DNA of 35,356 bases from an uncultured Rivibacter sp. (GCA_946480925.1 CAMLLU010000060.1:1-35356), one strand, 5' to 3'; positions 1-9,597 are shown, counted from the first letter of the stretch. Notes: a model not told the origin generated them from the sequence alone. Numbers and translations are program-made.

Positions 1-941
<941 letters not shown>

Positions 942-965
942 ACGGGTCGGGGCAGGAGACAAGCC

Positions 966-1934
966 ATGGACCTTTCATTCGTGCTGTTCGCGGTGGTGGC
1001 CTTCCTGGCCGTGGTGCTGCTCTGCGAAGGCCTCTACAACCTCTGGGCCTCGCACAACAGCGCGGAGGCCCGGCGCATTTCGCAGCGGCTGGCCGCGCTG
1101 TCCGGCGAGATGCACACGCAGGCCAGCATCGAGCGCAACGTCGAGCCCTCGCGCCTGCCGCGACTGAACGAGCTGCTGTCGCGCGCCGCGGCAGGCCAGA
1201 AGCTGCAGCGCTTCGTCAGTGCCTCGGCCATGGCGGTGTCGCCGGTGGAGCTGATGCTCATGTCGGCCACGCTGGCGGCGGTGGGCCTGCTGCTGCCCGT
1301 GCTGCTGGGCAAGCCGCCCATCTTCGGCGTGGTGCTGGGCCTCGTGCTCGCCGTGCTGCCGTGGTGGCGCGTGGCCAGGCGGCGCGCAGAACGCATCGAG
1401 CGCATCGAACGCCAGTTCCCCGAGGCGCTCGACCTCATGGGCCGCGCCATGCGTGCCGGCCATGCCTTCCCCACGGCGGTGAAGATGGTGGGCGACGAGA
1501 TGGCCGAGCCGCTGGGGCGCGACTTCCGCATCCTGTTCGACGAGATGAACTACGGCGTGCCGGTGAACGAGGCGCTCGCGCACCTGGCCGAGCGCGTGCC
1601 GCTGCCCGATGTGAGCTACTTCGTGGTGGCCGTGATGATCCAGCGCGAATCGGGCGGCAACCTCGCCGAGCTGCTGGACAAGATCGCCTCCATCGTGCGC
1701 CAGCGCCTCAAGCTGCTCGGTGAGATCCGCACGCTGTCGGCCGAAGGGCGCCTGTCGGCCGTGATCCTCACCGCGCTGCCTTTCGTGGTGGCGCTGGTGG
1801 TGAACCTGGTGAACCCCAAGTTCATGGCCGTGCTGTGGACCGACCCGGCCGGCTTGCGCATCGTCGGCGTCGCGCTCTTGATGATGGTCGTCGGCATCTT
1901 CTGGATGCGCCAGATCATCCGGATCAGGGTCTGA
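966..1934 (+). CDS. tadB: TadB, type II secretion system F-family inner-membrane protein
   Basis: 322 aa. Inner-membrane platform protein of the Tad/Flp pilus machine, partner of TadC and of the CpaF ATPase. The N-terminus is a hydrophobic segment (about residues 3-26). There are further membrane segments around 95-130 and two at the C-terminus (about 265-315). A GspF-like cytoplasmic helical domain (about 145-250) contains the family pattern [16 protein letters not shown] and [15 protein letters not shown]. The ATG at 966 has the site CAGGAGAC about 8 bp upstream. It runs in the same direction as cpaF and tadC and is presumably co-transcribed. Length and order match tad loci of other betaproteobacteria. 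Confidence 0.93.
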   Translation: MDLSFVLFAVVAFLAVVLLCEGLYNLWASHNSAEARRISQRLAALSGEMHTQASIERNVEPSRLPRLNELLSRAAAGQKLQRFVSASAMAVSPVELMLMSATLAAVGLLLPVLLGKPPIFGVVLGLVLAVLPWWRVARRRAERIERIERQFPEALDLMGRAMRAGHAFPTAVKMVGDEMAEPLGRDFRILFDEMNYGVPVNEALAHLAERVPLPDVSYFVVAVMIQRESGGNLAELLDKIASIVRQRLKLLGEIRTLSAEGRLSAVILTALPFVVALVVNLVNPKFMAVLWTDPAGLRIVGVALLMMVVGIFWMRQIIRIRV

Positions 1935-1936
1935 TT

Positions 1937-2041
1937 GATGTCGCCCACCCCCGTAGCGCCTTCGGCGCTCCCCCTCAAGGGGGCGCCGCTGGCGGACCGG
2001 CAAAGCCGGATCCGCGGCGTCCACTGGAAGAGGCCTTTGGT
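1937..2041. repeat. REP-like multi-hairpin intergenic repeat of Burkholderiales type
   Basis: The tadB-tadC gap is filled by consecutive hairpins: AGCGCC-TTC-GGCGCT (1955-1969), CCCCC-TCAA-GGGGG (1970-1983), and a nested GCGGA/CCGGC-AAA-GCCGG/TCCGC stem (1992-2015). From memory, very similar blocks (a CCCCC(T)..GGGGG stem next to a GCGCC-TTC-GGCGC stem) recur in intergenic regions of Comamonadaceae and related Burkholderiales. Only one copy is present here. It sits inside an operon, so it may affect mRNA stability between tadB and tadC. The outer borders are approximate. Confidence 0.7.
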
Positions 2042-2080
2042 CAGCGAATGTTTGTTGGGTCTTCCGAGGAGTCGAAAGCC

Positions 2081-3022
2081 ATGAGTCCCGTCCAAATTGC
2101 GATCCTGGCACTGGTCTTCGTGGTGGTCGTGGCCGGCGTGCTCGGTGCTTCGGCACTGATGCGGCCGAGTGCGGCGCGCCAGCGACTCGACGCGCTGGCC
2201 GGCGACAGCGGCGCGCACAAGCCCGTCGGGCTCGACCACTGGCTGGGCGTGCTGGCCGAGTTCACGCGGCCGGTGAGCCGGCTGTCCATGCCCGAGGAAG
2301 GCTTCGAGAAGTCGAGCATCCGCCTGCGCTTCCTGCATGCGGGCATTCGCAGCTCCGCGGCGGCGCCGGCCTTCTTCGGCATCAAGACCGTGCTCACGCT
2401 GGGCCTGCCTCTGGCCGGCTTCGCGCTGCTCACGGTGGCAGGCTCGCCGCTCAAGGGCAACGGCCTGCTGATGGCCATGCTGGGCCTGGCGGCGCTGGGC
2501 TACTACGGGCCGAACGCGGTGCTGTCGCGGCTGGTGTTCGTGCGCCAGCGCGAGATCTTCGAGAGCTTCCCGGACGCGCTGGACCTCATGACCGTGTGCG
2601 TGGAGGCAGGCCTGGGCACCGAGGCCGCCATGCTGCGCGTGGCCGACGACCTGCAGCTCAAGAGCCCGGCGCTGGCCGAGGAGCTGCGGCTGGTGAACCT
2701 GGAGCTGCGCGCCGGTGCCGACCGCGAACGCGCCTTGCGCAACCTCGCCATCCGCACCGGCGTGGAAGAGGTGGACGGCTTCGTCGCGATGATCAGCCAG
2801 GCCGAACGCTTCGGCACCAGCATCGCGGCCTCGCTGCGCGTGCATGCCGAGATGCTGCGTACGCGCCGCCGCCAGAAGGCCGAGGAGGCCGCGGCCAAGA
2901 TCGCGCTGAAGCTGCTGTTCCCGCTGATCTTCTGCATCTTCCCCTCGCTGATGGTCGTGCTGATGGGGCCCGCCATGATCCAGATCTACCGCGTGCTGCT
3001 GCCCACCATGGCAGGCCGTTGA
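2081..3022 (+). CDS. tadC: TadC, type II secretion system F-family inner-membrane protein
   Basis: 313 aa, the second GspF-like membrane protein of the Tad pilus export platform. I chose the ATG at 2081 because it has a good site (GAGGAG, 2066-2071) and gives a normal TadC N-terminus with a hydrophobic first helix. The longer frame starting at 1835 would overlap tadB and translate the hairpin repeat. Membrane segments lie near residues 5-27, 110-130, 130-155 and 280-305. The cytoplasmic domain carries the TadC pattern FPDALDLMTVCVEAGLG and ISQAERFGTSIAASLRVHAE. It is followed 29 bp later by the TPR lipoprotein gene. Confidence 0.92.
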   Translation: MSPVQIAILALVFVVVVAGVLGASALMRPSAARQRLDALAGDSGAHKPVGLDHWLGVLAEFTRPVSRLSMPEEGFEKSSIRLRFLHAGIRSSAAAPAFFGIKTVLTLGLPLAGFALLTVAGSPLKGNGLLMAMLGLAALGYYGPNAVLSRLVFVRQREIFESFPDALDLMTVCVEAGLGTEAAMLRVADDLQLKSPALAEELRLVNLELRAGADRERALRNLAIRTGVEEVDGFVAMISQAERFGTSIAASLRVHAEMLRTRRRQKAEEAAAKIALKLLFPLIFCIFPSLMVVLMGPAMIQIYRVLLPTMAGR

Positions 3023-3051
3023 ACCCGTTGCCGTACAGAGGAGTCGCCGCC

Positions 3052-4134
3052 ATGTCCGCTTCCCGCAACCTGCATTCGTTGGCGTTTTCCGCCGTCGCGC
3101 TGGCCCTGGCGGGCTGCGCCGCACCAGCCCCCGAGGCCTGGCGCGTCGAGCCGAACTACCGCGTCTCTCATACCGGCACAGTTGCCGGCATGGCGCAAGG
3201 CTATGCAGCGCTGGCGAAGCAGTACGAAGGCGAACGGCGCTGGTCCGACGCGCTGCGGGCCTGGCAGCGTGCCGCTGCCGAGGCGCCCACCGACGTGGAC
3301 GTGCTCGATGCGCTGGGCATCGCGCTGGCGGGGCAGGGCCGTTACGACGAAGCGGTGGCGACGCTGCAGCGCGCGGTGGCGTTGGCCCCGCAACGTGCGC
3401 GGCTGCAGAACAACCTGGGCTATGCGCTGATCCTCGCCGGCCGCGAAGAAGAAGCACGCAACCCCTTGCGGGCTGCCGTGCTGCTGGAACCGGCCCATGC
3501 GATGGCGCGGGCGAACCTGCAGCGGGTGGAGCCGGGTGGTGTGCCGTCAACGGCTGTCGAGGCGGCGGCGGTTGCGCCTGCAACGGCCGAGCCCGTGGCA
3601 GCAACGCCCGTGGCTGCGGTGGTGCATGAGAGCGAAGCCCATGCAGCGCCGGCGGTGCGGATCGAGCCCAATGTCGCCGAACTCCAAAAGGCCGAAGCCG
3701 TGGCCGCCCTGGTGAGCCCGCAGGTGGACGCGCCCACGGAGCCCGCCGCAGCCCAGCCGGCCCCGCAACCCTCGCCGCTGCAGCAGCTGCGCGTCGAGAT
3801 CGCGAACGGCAATGGCGTCACCGGCATGGCGGCCTGGCTCGGTGGCTGGCTGCAGCAGCGCGGGCTGGGCCAGCGGGCCCGCCTGACCAACTTGCGGCCC
3901 TACGTCACGCCGGCCACGGTGGTGTACTACCGCAGCGGCTTTGCCGCCGAGGCGAAGCAGATCGCGCAACGCCTGCCGCGCGAGGCGGCCGTGGCCGAGC
4001 AGGCCGGCGGCACCGCGACCAGCGACGTGCGCGTGGTGCTGGGTCACGACCTCCGGGCCCACGTGGCCTGCACGCCCGAATGCCGCACCCGGCCTGGGCT
4101 CTCGCTGGCTGCCAACGATGTCACGCCGCGTTGA
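3052..4134 (+). CDS. TPR lipoprotein with C-terminal LytR_C domain (TadD-like)
   Basis: 360 aa. A lipoprotein signal peptide ends in the lipobox LALAGC with Cys22, so the mature protein should be membrane anchored. Two to three TPR helices-pairs occupy about residues 46-155 (repeats with ALAGQGRYDEA and LGYALILAGREEEA). A long Ala/Pro/Glu-rich linker follows (about 160-243), then a domain at about 246-335 starting RVEIANGNGVTGMA and resembling LytR_C (C-terminal domain of LytR/CpsA/Psr proteins). TadD proteins are TPR lipoproteins needed for Flp pilus assembly. The position after tadC supports that role, but the LytR_C fusion is an addition to the minimal TadD form. A site ACAGAGGAG precedes the ATG. 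Confidence 0.88.
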   Translation: MSASRNLHSLAFSAVALALAGCAAPAPEAWRVEPNYRVSHTGTVAGMAQGYAALAKQYEGERRWSDALRAWQRAAAEAPTDVDVLDALGIALAGQGRYDEAVATLQRAVALAPQRARLQNNLGYALILAGREEEARNPLRAAVLLEPAHAMARANLQRVEPGGVPSTAVEAAAVAPATAEPVAATPVAAVVHESEAHAAPAVRIEPNVAELQKAEAVAALVSPQVDAPTEPAAAQPAPQPSPLQQLRVEIANGNGVTGMAAWLGGWLQQRGLGQRARLTNLRPYVTPATVVYYRSGFAAEAKQIAQRLPREAAVAEQAGGTATSDVRVVLGHDLRAHVACTPECRTRPGLSLAANDVTPR

Positions 4135-4226
4135 GGCAGGCTCCCCCTTTCGGTGGCCCTCATCGACGGGATGGCGCCGCTGCTGCTGAACGCCAACAAT
4201 CCCGGCATTCCAAAGAGAGACAAGCC

Positions 4227-4505
4227 ATGTTCGACCCCGCCATGCCCTGCCGCCGTACCACGCCCCGTTCGCCGCAACGCCAGCTGTTCGACCGCTTCGC
4301 ACGCGCCCGCGGCTACAACGCCGGCGATTTCGACATTGAGGAAGACCGCTCCGATGCGCTGACCGGTGTGCTGGCCACGAGCGCTCCGCTGGTGTCGGTG
4401 CGCCGCCGTTCCACCGGCGTCGAACGGGTCTACGTCGGCGGCCACGGCTGGCTGGCTGCTTCGCTGCTCGACCTGGACGGCGGCTACTTCGGCGGCCGTC
4501 GCTGA
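4227..4505 (+). CDS. Small hypothetical protein downstream of tad genes
   Basis: 92 aa that I do not recognise. The N-terminus is basic (Arg-rich, PRSPQRQLFDRFARARG). It is followed by an acidic stretch (DFDIEEDRSD) and a Gly/Leu-rich C-terminus (YVGGHGWLAASLLDLDGGYFGG). There is no signal peptide or membrane segment. The ATG at 4227 follows a purine-rich stretch (AAAGAGAGA) that can serve as a ribosome site. It is the last gene before a convergent terminator and sits 92 bp after the TPR lipoprotein, so it may be the tail of the tad transcript. The codon pattern is GC-rich at third positions, like its neighbours, which supports a real gene. Confidence 0.6.
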   Translation: MFDPAMPCRRTTPRSPQRQLFDRFARARGYNAGDFDIEEDRSDALTGVLATSAPLVSVRRRSTGVERVYVGGHGWLAASLLDLDGGYFGGRR

Positions 4506-4534
4506 AAACGAAACGGGCCGCTGTCAGCGGCCCG
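4506..4534 (-). terminator. Rho-independent terminator of the min-rdgC transcript
   Basis: A perfect 9-bp stem, CGGGCCGCT (4514-4522) and AGCGGCCCG (4526-4534), has a 3-nt loop. Read on the minus strand it is followed by a T-rich run (complement of GAAAACGAAA). It lies just past the rdgC stop. The plus strand has no T-run after it, so it is mainly a minus-strand terminator, though the hairpin sits between convergent genes and could act both ways. Confidence 0.75.
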
Positions 4535-4560
4535 CATGCAGCAAGAAAGAACACGCCGCG

Positions 4561-5565
4561 TCAGGCGGCCACCGGCTCCGCTTCCCACGGCGGGGTCGTA
4601 TCGGCGGTGGCCGGCAGCGCCACTGCACCCTGGGCGTCACCCTGAACCACCGGCGGCTGCCCCGGCTCCAGCTCACCCCCCAGTGCTGCGATCAAGTCCG
4701 GAATCATCTGCCCCAGCTCACCGGTGGTGATGGCCACGTCGGCGTCGAAGCCGTTGTCTTCAGGCTTGCCGTCGGAGCCCGCGCCTTCGAGCACCACGTC
4801 GAGCAGCTTGATCTTCTTGATGGCCAGCGTTTCGGTCAGTACGAAAGACACGCGGCCTGACCACGTCATTGCCAGCTGCGTGGGCAGCTTGCCCTGCTTG
4901 ATGTGCTCGCCCACCTCGTCCATCTCGAGTGTGTGGCGCAGGTACTTCACCGTGGCCTTTTCGTTGTCGGGCTGCTTGAGCTCGCACTCGCGGTCGATCG
5001 AGAAGCCCGCAGGCGCCTCTTGCGACGAGAGCCATTCCGACATCGCGGTGGCGGGTGACACCTGCGTCTGCAACGGTGCCAGCACGATGCCGCCGCCCAG
5101 CAACTCGACCAACTGGCTCACGATGCCGTCGGCCTTCTTCAGGCTCGCGGCACCCACGATCACCAGCTGAGGCTTGGGTGCAAGCCACACGTGTGTGGTG
5201 GCGCGCTTGGGGAAGGCTCGCGGCAGCAACTCGTGGACGATGTCTTCCTTGAGCTCCTTCGCGCGCTTGCCCTTGGGCCGGCGGCCGGTTTCCTGCTCGA
5301 TCCTGTCGAGCCGCGTTTCCAGCTCGGCCTTCACCGCCGAACTCGGCACCGCCTTGCGCTCCACGCAGAGCTTGAGCAGGGTCTGCCCGCCGACGGTTTC
5401 GACCAGTGCACCGTACTTTTCGCCACGGGGCTCCACCCAGCCGGCCGATTCCATCTGCGAAGCGCCGCATTCCACGAAACGCGAGCCGTCGAGCCGGCCT
5501 TCGATTTCGGTCAGCGGCGGTGGCTGCCATTGCGTGATGCGGTAGATCAGGATGCTCTTGAACAT
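4561..5565 (-). CDS. rdgC: Recombination-associated protein RdgC
   Basis: 334 aa, full length for RdgC (E. coli about 303 aa; betaproteobacterial forms carry a C-terminal tail). RdgC forms a ring-shaped dimer that binds double-stranded DNA and limits RecA loading. The N-terminus MFKSILIYRI is typical. Central matches include a charged segment RIEQETGRRPKGKRAKELKE and the FSIDRECELK region, which are characteristic of the family. The last 40 residues are acidic, Pro/Gly-rich and probably disordered. The start lies 10 bp after the minE stop, so it is very likely read from the min transcript. A weak site (GTGAGG) precedes the ATG. Confidence 0.96.
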   Translation of the reverse strand: MFKSILIYRITQWQPPPLTEIEGRLDGSRFVECGASQMESAGWVEPRGEKYGALVETVGGQTLLKLCVERKAVPSSAVKAELETRLDRIEQETGRRPKGKRAKELKEDIVHELLPRAFPKRATTHVWLAPKPQLVIVGAASLKKADGIVSQLVELLGGGIVLAPLQTQVSPATAMSEWLSSQEAPAGFSIDRECELKQPDNEKATVKYLRHTLEMDEVGEHIKQGKLPTQLAMTWSGRVSFVLTETLAIKKIKLLDVVLEGAGSDGKPEDNGFDADVAITTGELGQMIPDLIAALGGELEPGQPPVVQGDAQGAVALPATADTTPPWEAEPVAA

Positions 5566-5575
5566 CGCGCCAGCC

Positions 5576-5842
5576 TCACTTCGATGCAGCTTCCGGCAGC
5601 TCGATCTTCACTTCGAGCACGTCGAGGTGGTCCTGACGTTCCAGGTTCACCTTGATGTCGTCCGGCTTGATCGACACGTATTTCGAGATCACCGCGACCA
5701 GCTCACGCTGCAGGTCGGGCAGGTAGTTGGGGCGTGCGCCGCCGCGGCCCGAGCGCTCGTGCGCCAGGATGATCTGCAGGCGCTCCTTCGCGACGGTCGC
5801 GGTGGGCTTTTTCTCGCCCAGCAAACGGGACAGGAAGGACAT
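5576..5842 (-). CDS. minE: Cell division topological specificity factor MinE
   Basis: 88 aa, the usual MinE length. It stimulates the MinD ATPase and drives pole-to-pole oscillation, keeping the division inhibitor away from mid-cell. The N-terminal segment [12 protein letters not shown] is the amphipathic membrane-targeting piece. [14 protein letters not shown] is the MinD-contacting helix region, and the C-terminal half holds the dimerisation (topological specificity) domain. The start is 6 bp after the minD stop, with a GGAGGT site overlapping the end of minD, so translation is probably coupled. Confidence 0.97.
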   Translation of the reverse strand: MSFLSRLLGEKKPTATVAKERLQIILAHERSGRGGARPNYLPDLQRELVAVISKYVSIKPDDIKVNLERQDHLDVLEVKIELPEAASK

Positions 5843-5848
5843 GGGTGC

Positions 5849-6670
5849 TTACCTCCCGCCGCCGAACACGCGCTTGAAGAAGCCGGGCTTCGGCGCATCG
5901 GTGAAGCGCATCGGCTTGTCTTCACCGAGGAAGCGGCCGACCACGTCCTTGTAGGCCTCGGACACGTCGGTGCCCTTCATGTGCACGGCCGGGATGCCCT
6001 GGTTCGACGCGTCGAGCACCGTCTCGGACTCGGGGATCACGCCGATCAGCGGGATGCGCAGGATCTCCTGGATGTCGCCGAGCGACAGCATCTGCCCGCC
6101 CTGCACGCGGTTGGGGTTGTAGCGCGTGATCAGCAGGTGCTCCTTGATGGGCTCCTTGCCTTCGATGGCGCGCTTGGTCTTGGAAGCCAGGATGCCGAGG
6201 ATGCGGTCGGAGTCGCGCACCGACGAGACCTCGGGGTTGGTGACCACCAGCGCTTCGTCGGCGTAGTGCATGGCCATGAGCGCACCGGTCTCGATGCCGG
6301 CGGGCGAATCGCACACGATGTACTCGAAGCCCATCTCGGCGAGATCCTTCAGCACGCGCTCCACGCCGTCCTGCGTCAGGGCTTCCTTGTCGCGCGTCTG
6401 CGAGGCGGCCAGCACGAACAGGTTCTCGCACTGCTTGTCCTTGATGAGCGCCTGGTTGAGGTTGGCCTCGTTGTGGATCACGTTGATGAGGTCGTACACC
6501 ACGCGCCGCTCGCACCCCATGATGAGGTCGAGGTTGCGCAGGCCTACGTCGAAGTCGATCACGGCGGTCTTGTGCCCCGCCAGTGCCAGGCCCGACGCGA
6601 AGCTCGCGCTGGTGGTGGTCTTGCCGACGCCTCCCTTGCCGGAGGTCACGACGATGATCTTGGTGGCCAT
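5849..6670 (-). CDS. minD: Septum site-determining protein MinD (ATPase)
   Basis: 273 aa. A membrane-cycling ParA/MinD-family ATPase that recruits MinC and is released by MinE. The deviant Walker A motif GKGGVGKTT is at residues 11-19, right after MATKIIVVTS. The switch regions IDFDVGLRNLD and CDSPAGIETGA are present, and the C-terminal amphipathic membrane-targeting helix ends in KRVFGGGR. The ATG at 6670 was chosen over an upstream in-frame start (6718) because it gives the canonical N-terminus and has an AAAGGA site. The 44-bp gap to minC is short, so it shares the minC transcript. Confidence 0.98.
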   Translation of the reverse strand: MATKIIVVTSGKGGVGKTTTSASFASGLALAGHKTAVIDFDVGLRNLDLIMGCERRVVYDLINVIHNEANLNQALIKDKQCENLFVLAASQTRDKEALTQDGVERVLKDLAEMGFEYIVCDSPAGIETGALMAMHYADEALVVTNPEVSSVRDSDRILGILASKTKRAIEGKEPIKEHLLITRYNPNRVQGGQMLSLGDIQEILRIPLIGVIPESETVLDASNQGIPAVHMKGTDVSEAYKDVVGRFLGEDKPMRFTDAPKPGFFKRVFGGGR

Positions 6671-6714
6671 CGGGTATGGGTCCTTTCGAATCAGAAATGC
6701 AGTGCAGTGAACGG

Positions 6715-7479
6715 TCAAACCTTCAGCGGTTCGACGATGAGCTTGTCGCCCTCGAGGCGCACCGAAGCGGGCTTGCCCAGCACCTCGGCCGGCAGCGGCA
6801 CTTCGGTGGTGCGGTAGGTGCCTGCAATGGAGACGAGCTGCGGCTCCATGCAGGTGGTGAAGATGCGGGCCTGTTCATAGCCCTTGGCGCCCGCGATGGC
6901 ACGGCCGCGCAGCGGCGCGTAGACGTGGATGCTGCCGTCGGCAATGACCTCGGCGCCAGGGTTCACGGCAGCGAGCACCACCACGTCGCCGCCCTTGGCA
7001 TACACCTGCTGGCCCGAGCGCAGCGGCTTGTCGATGACGAGCGTGCGCACGGTTTGCGGTGGTGGAGGCGGTGCCACGGGGGCCATGACCTCCGCAGGCG
7101 CCTGCTGTTGCGGTGCCGGGGCCTCGGCGCGCGCGGGCAGGCCGCCTTCGGGGGCCTCGGCCAGGCCCGCGGCCAGTGCATCGGCCATCTGCTGCGTGTT
7201 GCCGCCCTTGGCGGCGATGGGCAGCATGCGGTGCTGCTTCAGCAGCGTGATGAGTGCCTGGAAGTCGATCGTCTCGGTGGCTTCACGCAACGGCGTGAGG
7301 TCGATCGCGACGGGGTCGTTGTCGAACAGCTCCGGCGTGGCGCCGATGCGCGTCTCCATCTCCTCGGCCAGCCTGCTCAGGTCGGTGGTCTTGATCACCA
7401 CGCAGACCAGGGTGAGCGCAGCGCTCCTGAGCGCGAAGGCCGCGGTGGCAGGAGCGTCGGGGCGGGAAACAACAGCCAT
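6715..7479 (-). CDS. minC: Septum site-determining protein MinC
   Basis: About 254 aa. Division inhibitor that blocks FtsZ polymers when brought to the membrane by MinD. The N-terminal FtsZ-interacting domain begins at AFALRSAALTLV. A Pro/Ala/Gln-rich linker follows (PAPQQQAPAEVMAPV), then the C-terminal beta-helical domain with the repeats SGQQVYAKGGDVVVL and NPGAEVIADGSIHVY and the MinD-binding RGRAIAGAKG segment. The start is uncertain: an in-frame ATG at 7521 would add 14 residues. Neither start has a clear ribosome site, and I prefer 7479 because similarity begins soon after it. First gene of minC-minD-minE-rdgC. Confidence 0.95.
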   Translation of the reverse strand: MAVVSRPDAPATAAFALRSAALTLVCVVIKTTDLSRLAEEMETRIGATPELFDNDPVAIDLTPLREATETIDFQALITLLKQHRMLPIAAKGGNTQQMADALAAGLAEAPEGGLPARAEAPAPQQQAPAEVMAPVAPPPPPQTVRTLVIDKPLRSGQQVYAKGGDVVVLAAVNPGAEVIADGSIHVYAPLRGRAIAGAKGYEQARIFTTCMEPQLVSIAGTYRTTEVPLPAEVLGKPASVRLEGDKLIVEPLKV

Positions 7480-7602
7480 GGGGAACGGGGGGCGAAAGGC
7501 TGCAAGTGTATCGAGCGCCATGATGCGGCAGCCCGGCCGGCCCCTCGTAATCGATTGTGTGAGCGCGTCAAATCGTGAACGCAGCTCACGCTTGCCTGCC
7601 GT

Positions 7603-9516
7603 TCAGCGCGGCGCGAGCAACTTGCTCAAGTGGTCTTCGGTGCCCGGCAAGCGCTCGAGTTTCGGGTAGCGCAGGCCGCCGCGGTAGTCGAGGCGCACGA
7701 TGCGATAGAGATCGCCCTCTTTCAGCAGCAGCTCCAGCGGCGTCTTGCCGTCTTTCGCGGCCGTGACGGCGTCTTTCAGCACCTCGGGCTTGAAGGCTCG
7801 CAGGTTCACCGCCACCACCGTGGCGCCGGGGGCCACGCCGGCGCGCCAGGCAGGGCTGTCCCAGTTGACCACCGTGACCTTGCCGCTGCCGTTGTCCACC
7901 GACAGGCCGATGGAGTGGTTGAGGTGCGTGCGCTTGGCTTCGGACTCTTCGGCCTTGAAGAACTCGCTCGGTGTTTCGCTGTAGACCAGCTTCCAGCCGC
8001 CGCGCGCCAGGCCATCGAGAGGCGCCTTGTCGTGGTTGTCGAGCCGCTCGCGCAGGAAGCGCGCCCAGTCGTAGGGCTGCACGCCGTTGAGCGTCTTCAC
8101 CACCTCGTCGAAGGTGTAGGTGAGCGGCTTTACGCGGCCGTCTTCCACACCGAAGAAGGCGCGGGCGAAGTCGTCGAGCGACTTCCTGCCGCCCGAGCGT
8201 TCACGGATCAGCGTGTCGGCATCGAGCCACACCAGCGCGGCCTCGTCGTAGTAGTCGCCGCCACGCTGCCAGTCGGGCCAGTCCTTTTGCGCGTGCCAGC
8301 CGATGATGGCTTCCTGCGTGGTGTCTTGCAGGTTGCGCCATTGCCGGCCTGCGCGGCGCTCGGCCCAGGCGGCGACGGTGGCCCAACCGTCGAGCGCCTG
8401 CTCCAGCGTGGCCAGCCCGCTGCGCGCGGTGAGCACGTTGCCCCAGTACTGCGTCTGGCCTTCGTAGACCCACAGCAGGCTGTCGCGCATGGGCTCGTTG
8501 TAGTGGCTGGTGGTGAGCTCGGCAGGGCGGCGGAACTTGCCGTTCCACGAGTGCACGTATTCGTGCGGCAGCAGCTCGCGCGCGAGGATGGCCTTGCCCC
8601 AGTCCTTGAAGTAGCCTGGCTTCACGCCGTTCTCGCTCGACTCGTGGTGCTCGAGGCCGATGCCGCCGAAGCTCTCGCTCATCGCGAGCAGGAAGTCGTA
8701 GTGCGCGAAGTGGCGCGAGCCGAACAGCCTGTCGCCTTGCACGACGAGCTGGCGGTGTGCCTTCAGCTGCTCTTCGGTGGCCGCGATCTGCGTGGGGTCG
8801 TCGCCCATCATGTTGAGCACGACGGGGCGGCGCGCGCCAGGCGCTTCGAGCTCGACGCGCTTGAAGTGCCGGCCGGCGAACACCGGCGAATCGACCAGCG
8901 TCTCGACCGAGACGTTGCGGTAGTGCGCCCAGCCCTCGGCGACGGGCTTGGCGGTATCGGGCCGCAATGCGGTGCCGTGCTGCCAGGCGGGCGGGAGTTT
9001 CAGGCTGGGTACCACGTCGATGCGGTTCACCGCGTGGCCGGCGGGGTAGAGCACCACCGTGTGCCACTGCACGCCCAGCATGTCGCGCGTCATCGTCACG
9101 CGGCCGGTCTCGGGCGTCACCGGTGAAAGGTGCTGGAACTCGATGTCCAGCGTGCTCGCGCCCTGCGGCACGTCCACGTGGAAGGCGTGCGGCTCCACCG
9201 CGTCGCGCGTCCATGCCAGCTGGGTGCCGCCGGCGCTGATCTTCAGGCCGGCGAGCTTGCCGGCGTCGCCCGTGGGGCCGTGGTTGCCGGGGATCCAGCG
9301 CGGGTACAGCAGCGTGAGCGGCCCAGGCTGCACGGGCAGGGTTTCACGCACGCGAAATATCTTGCGGTCAAGGTCGGTGGCATCGACCTGCAGCGTGATG
9401 GGGCCGAGATAGGGTTCGTCCTTTGCCGGTGGCAGCCCTTGTGAGGCTGAGGCGAAGGCGATGCACAGGCCGGTGGCTAGCGCGAGAGCCCGGCGCAACA
9501 GTCGGTTGCATGTCAT
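7603..9516 (-). CDS. Exported M61-family peptidase (glycyl aminopeptidase-like) with PDZ domain
   Basis: 637 aa. A signal peptide (about residues 1-25, NRLLRRALALATGLCIAFASA) predicts export to the periplasm. The M61 N-terminal beta domain precedes the catalytic domain. The latter has the metal-site motif HEYVHSWNGK (zinc ligands His318 and His322, catalytic Glu319), the downstream Glu352 in WVYEGQTQYWG, and the family signature GGIGLEHHESSE before them. A PDZ domain lies at the C-terminus (GLSVDNGSGK...SPAWRAGVAPGATVVAVN). The ATG at 9516 has a GGAGG site 13 bp upstream. The open frame continues far upstream, but that part lies antisense to the next gene and is not used. Substrate in this organism unknown. 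Confidence 0.92.
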   Translation of the reverse strand: MTCNRLLRRALALATGLCIAFASASQGLPPAKDEPYLGPITLQVDATDLDRKIFRVRETLPVQPGPLTLLYPRWIPGNHGPTGDAGKLAGLKISAGGTQLAWTRDAVEPHAFHVDVPQGASTLDIEFQHLSPVTPETGRVTMTRDMLGVQWHTVVLYPAGHAVNRIDVVPSLKLPPAWQHGTALRPDTAKPVAEGWAHYRNVSVETLVDSPVFAGRHFKRVELEAPGARRPVVLNMMGDDPTQIAATEEQLKAHRQLVVQGDRLFGSRHFAHYDFLLAMSESFGGIGLEHHESSENGVKPGYFKDWGKAILARELLPHEYVHSWNGKFRRPAELTTSHYNEPMRDSLLWVYEGQTQYWGNVLTARSGLATLEQALDGWATVAAWAERRAGRQWRNLQDTTQEAIIGWHAQKDWPDWQRGGDYYDEAALVWLDADTLIRERSGGRKSLDDFARAFFGVEDGRVKPLTYTFDEVVKTLNGVQPYDWARFLRERLDNHDKAPLDGLARGGWKLVYSETPSEFFKAEESEAKRTHLNHSIGLSVDNGSGKVTVVNWDSPAWRAGVAPGATVVAVNLRAFKPEVLKDAVTAAKDGKTPLELLLKEGDLYRIVRLDYRGGLRYPKLERLPGTEDHLSKLLAPR

Positions 9517-9597
9517 GTTGTTGGCAGTCCCTCCGGAAAGGGCGCACGATAACGGAGAACTCCGCGGCATGCAGCGGACCTGGAGGTACACGAACAG

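Noticed and set aside
1616..3604. Minus-strand open frame of 662 codons opposite tadB, tadC and the TPR gene
   Set aside because: It is a shadow of GC-rich codons: Arg/Pro/His-rich, no domain, and antisense to three well-supported genes.
7630..9126. Plus-strand open frame of 498 codons opposite the M61 peptidase
   Set aside because: Antisense shadow; the minus frame has the HEYVH motif and a PDZ domain.
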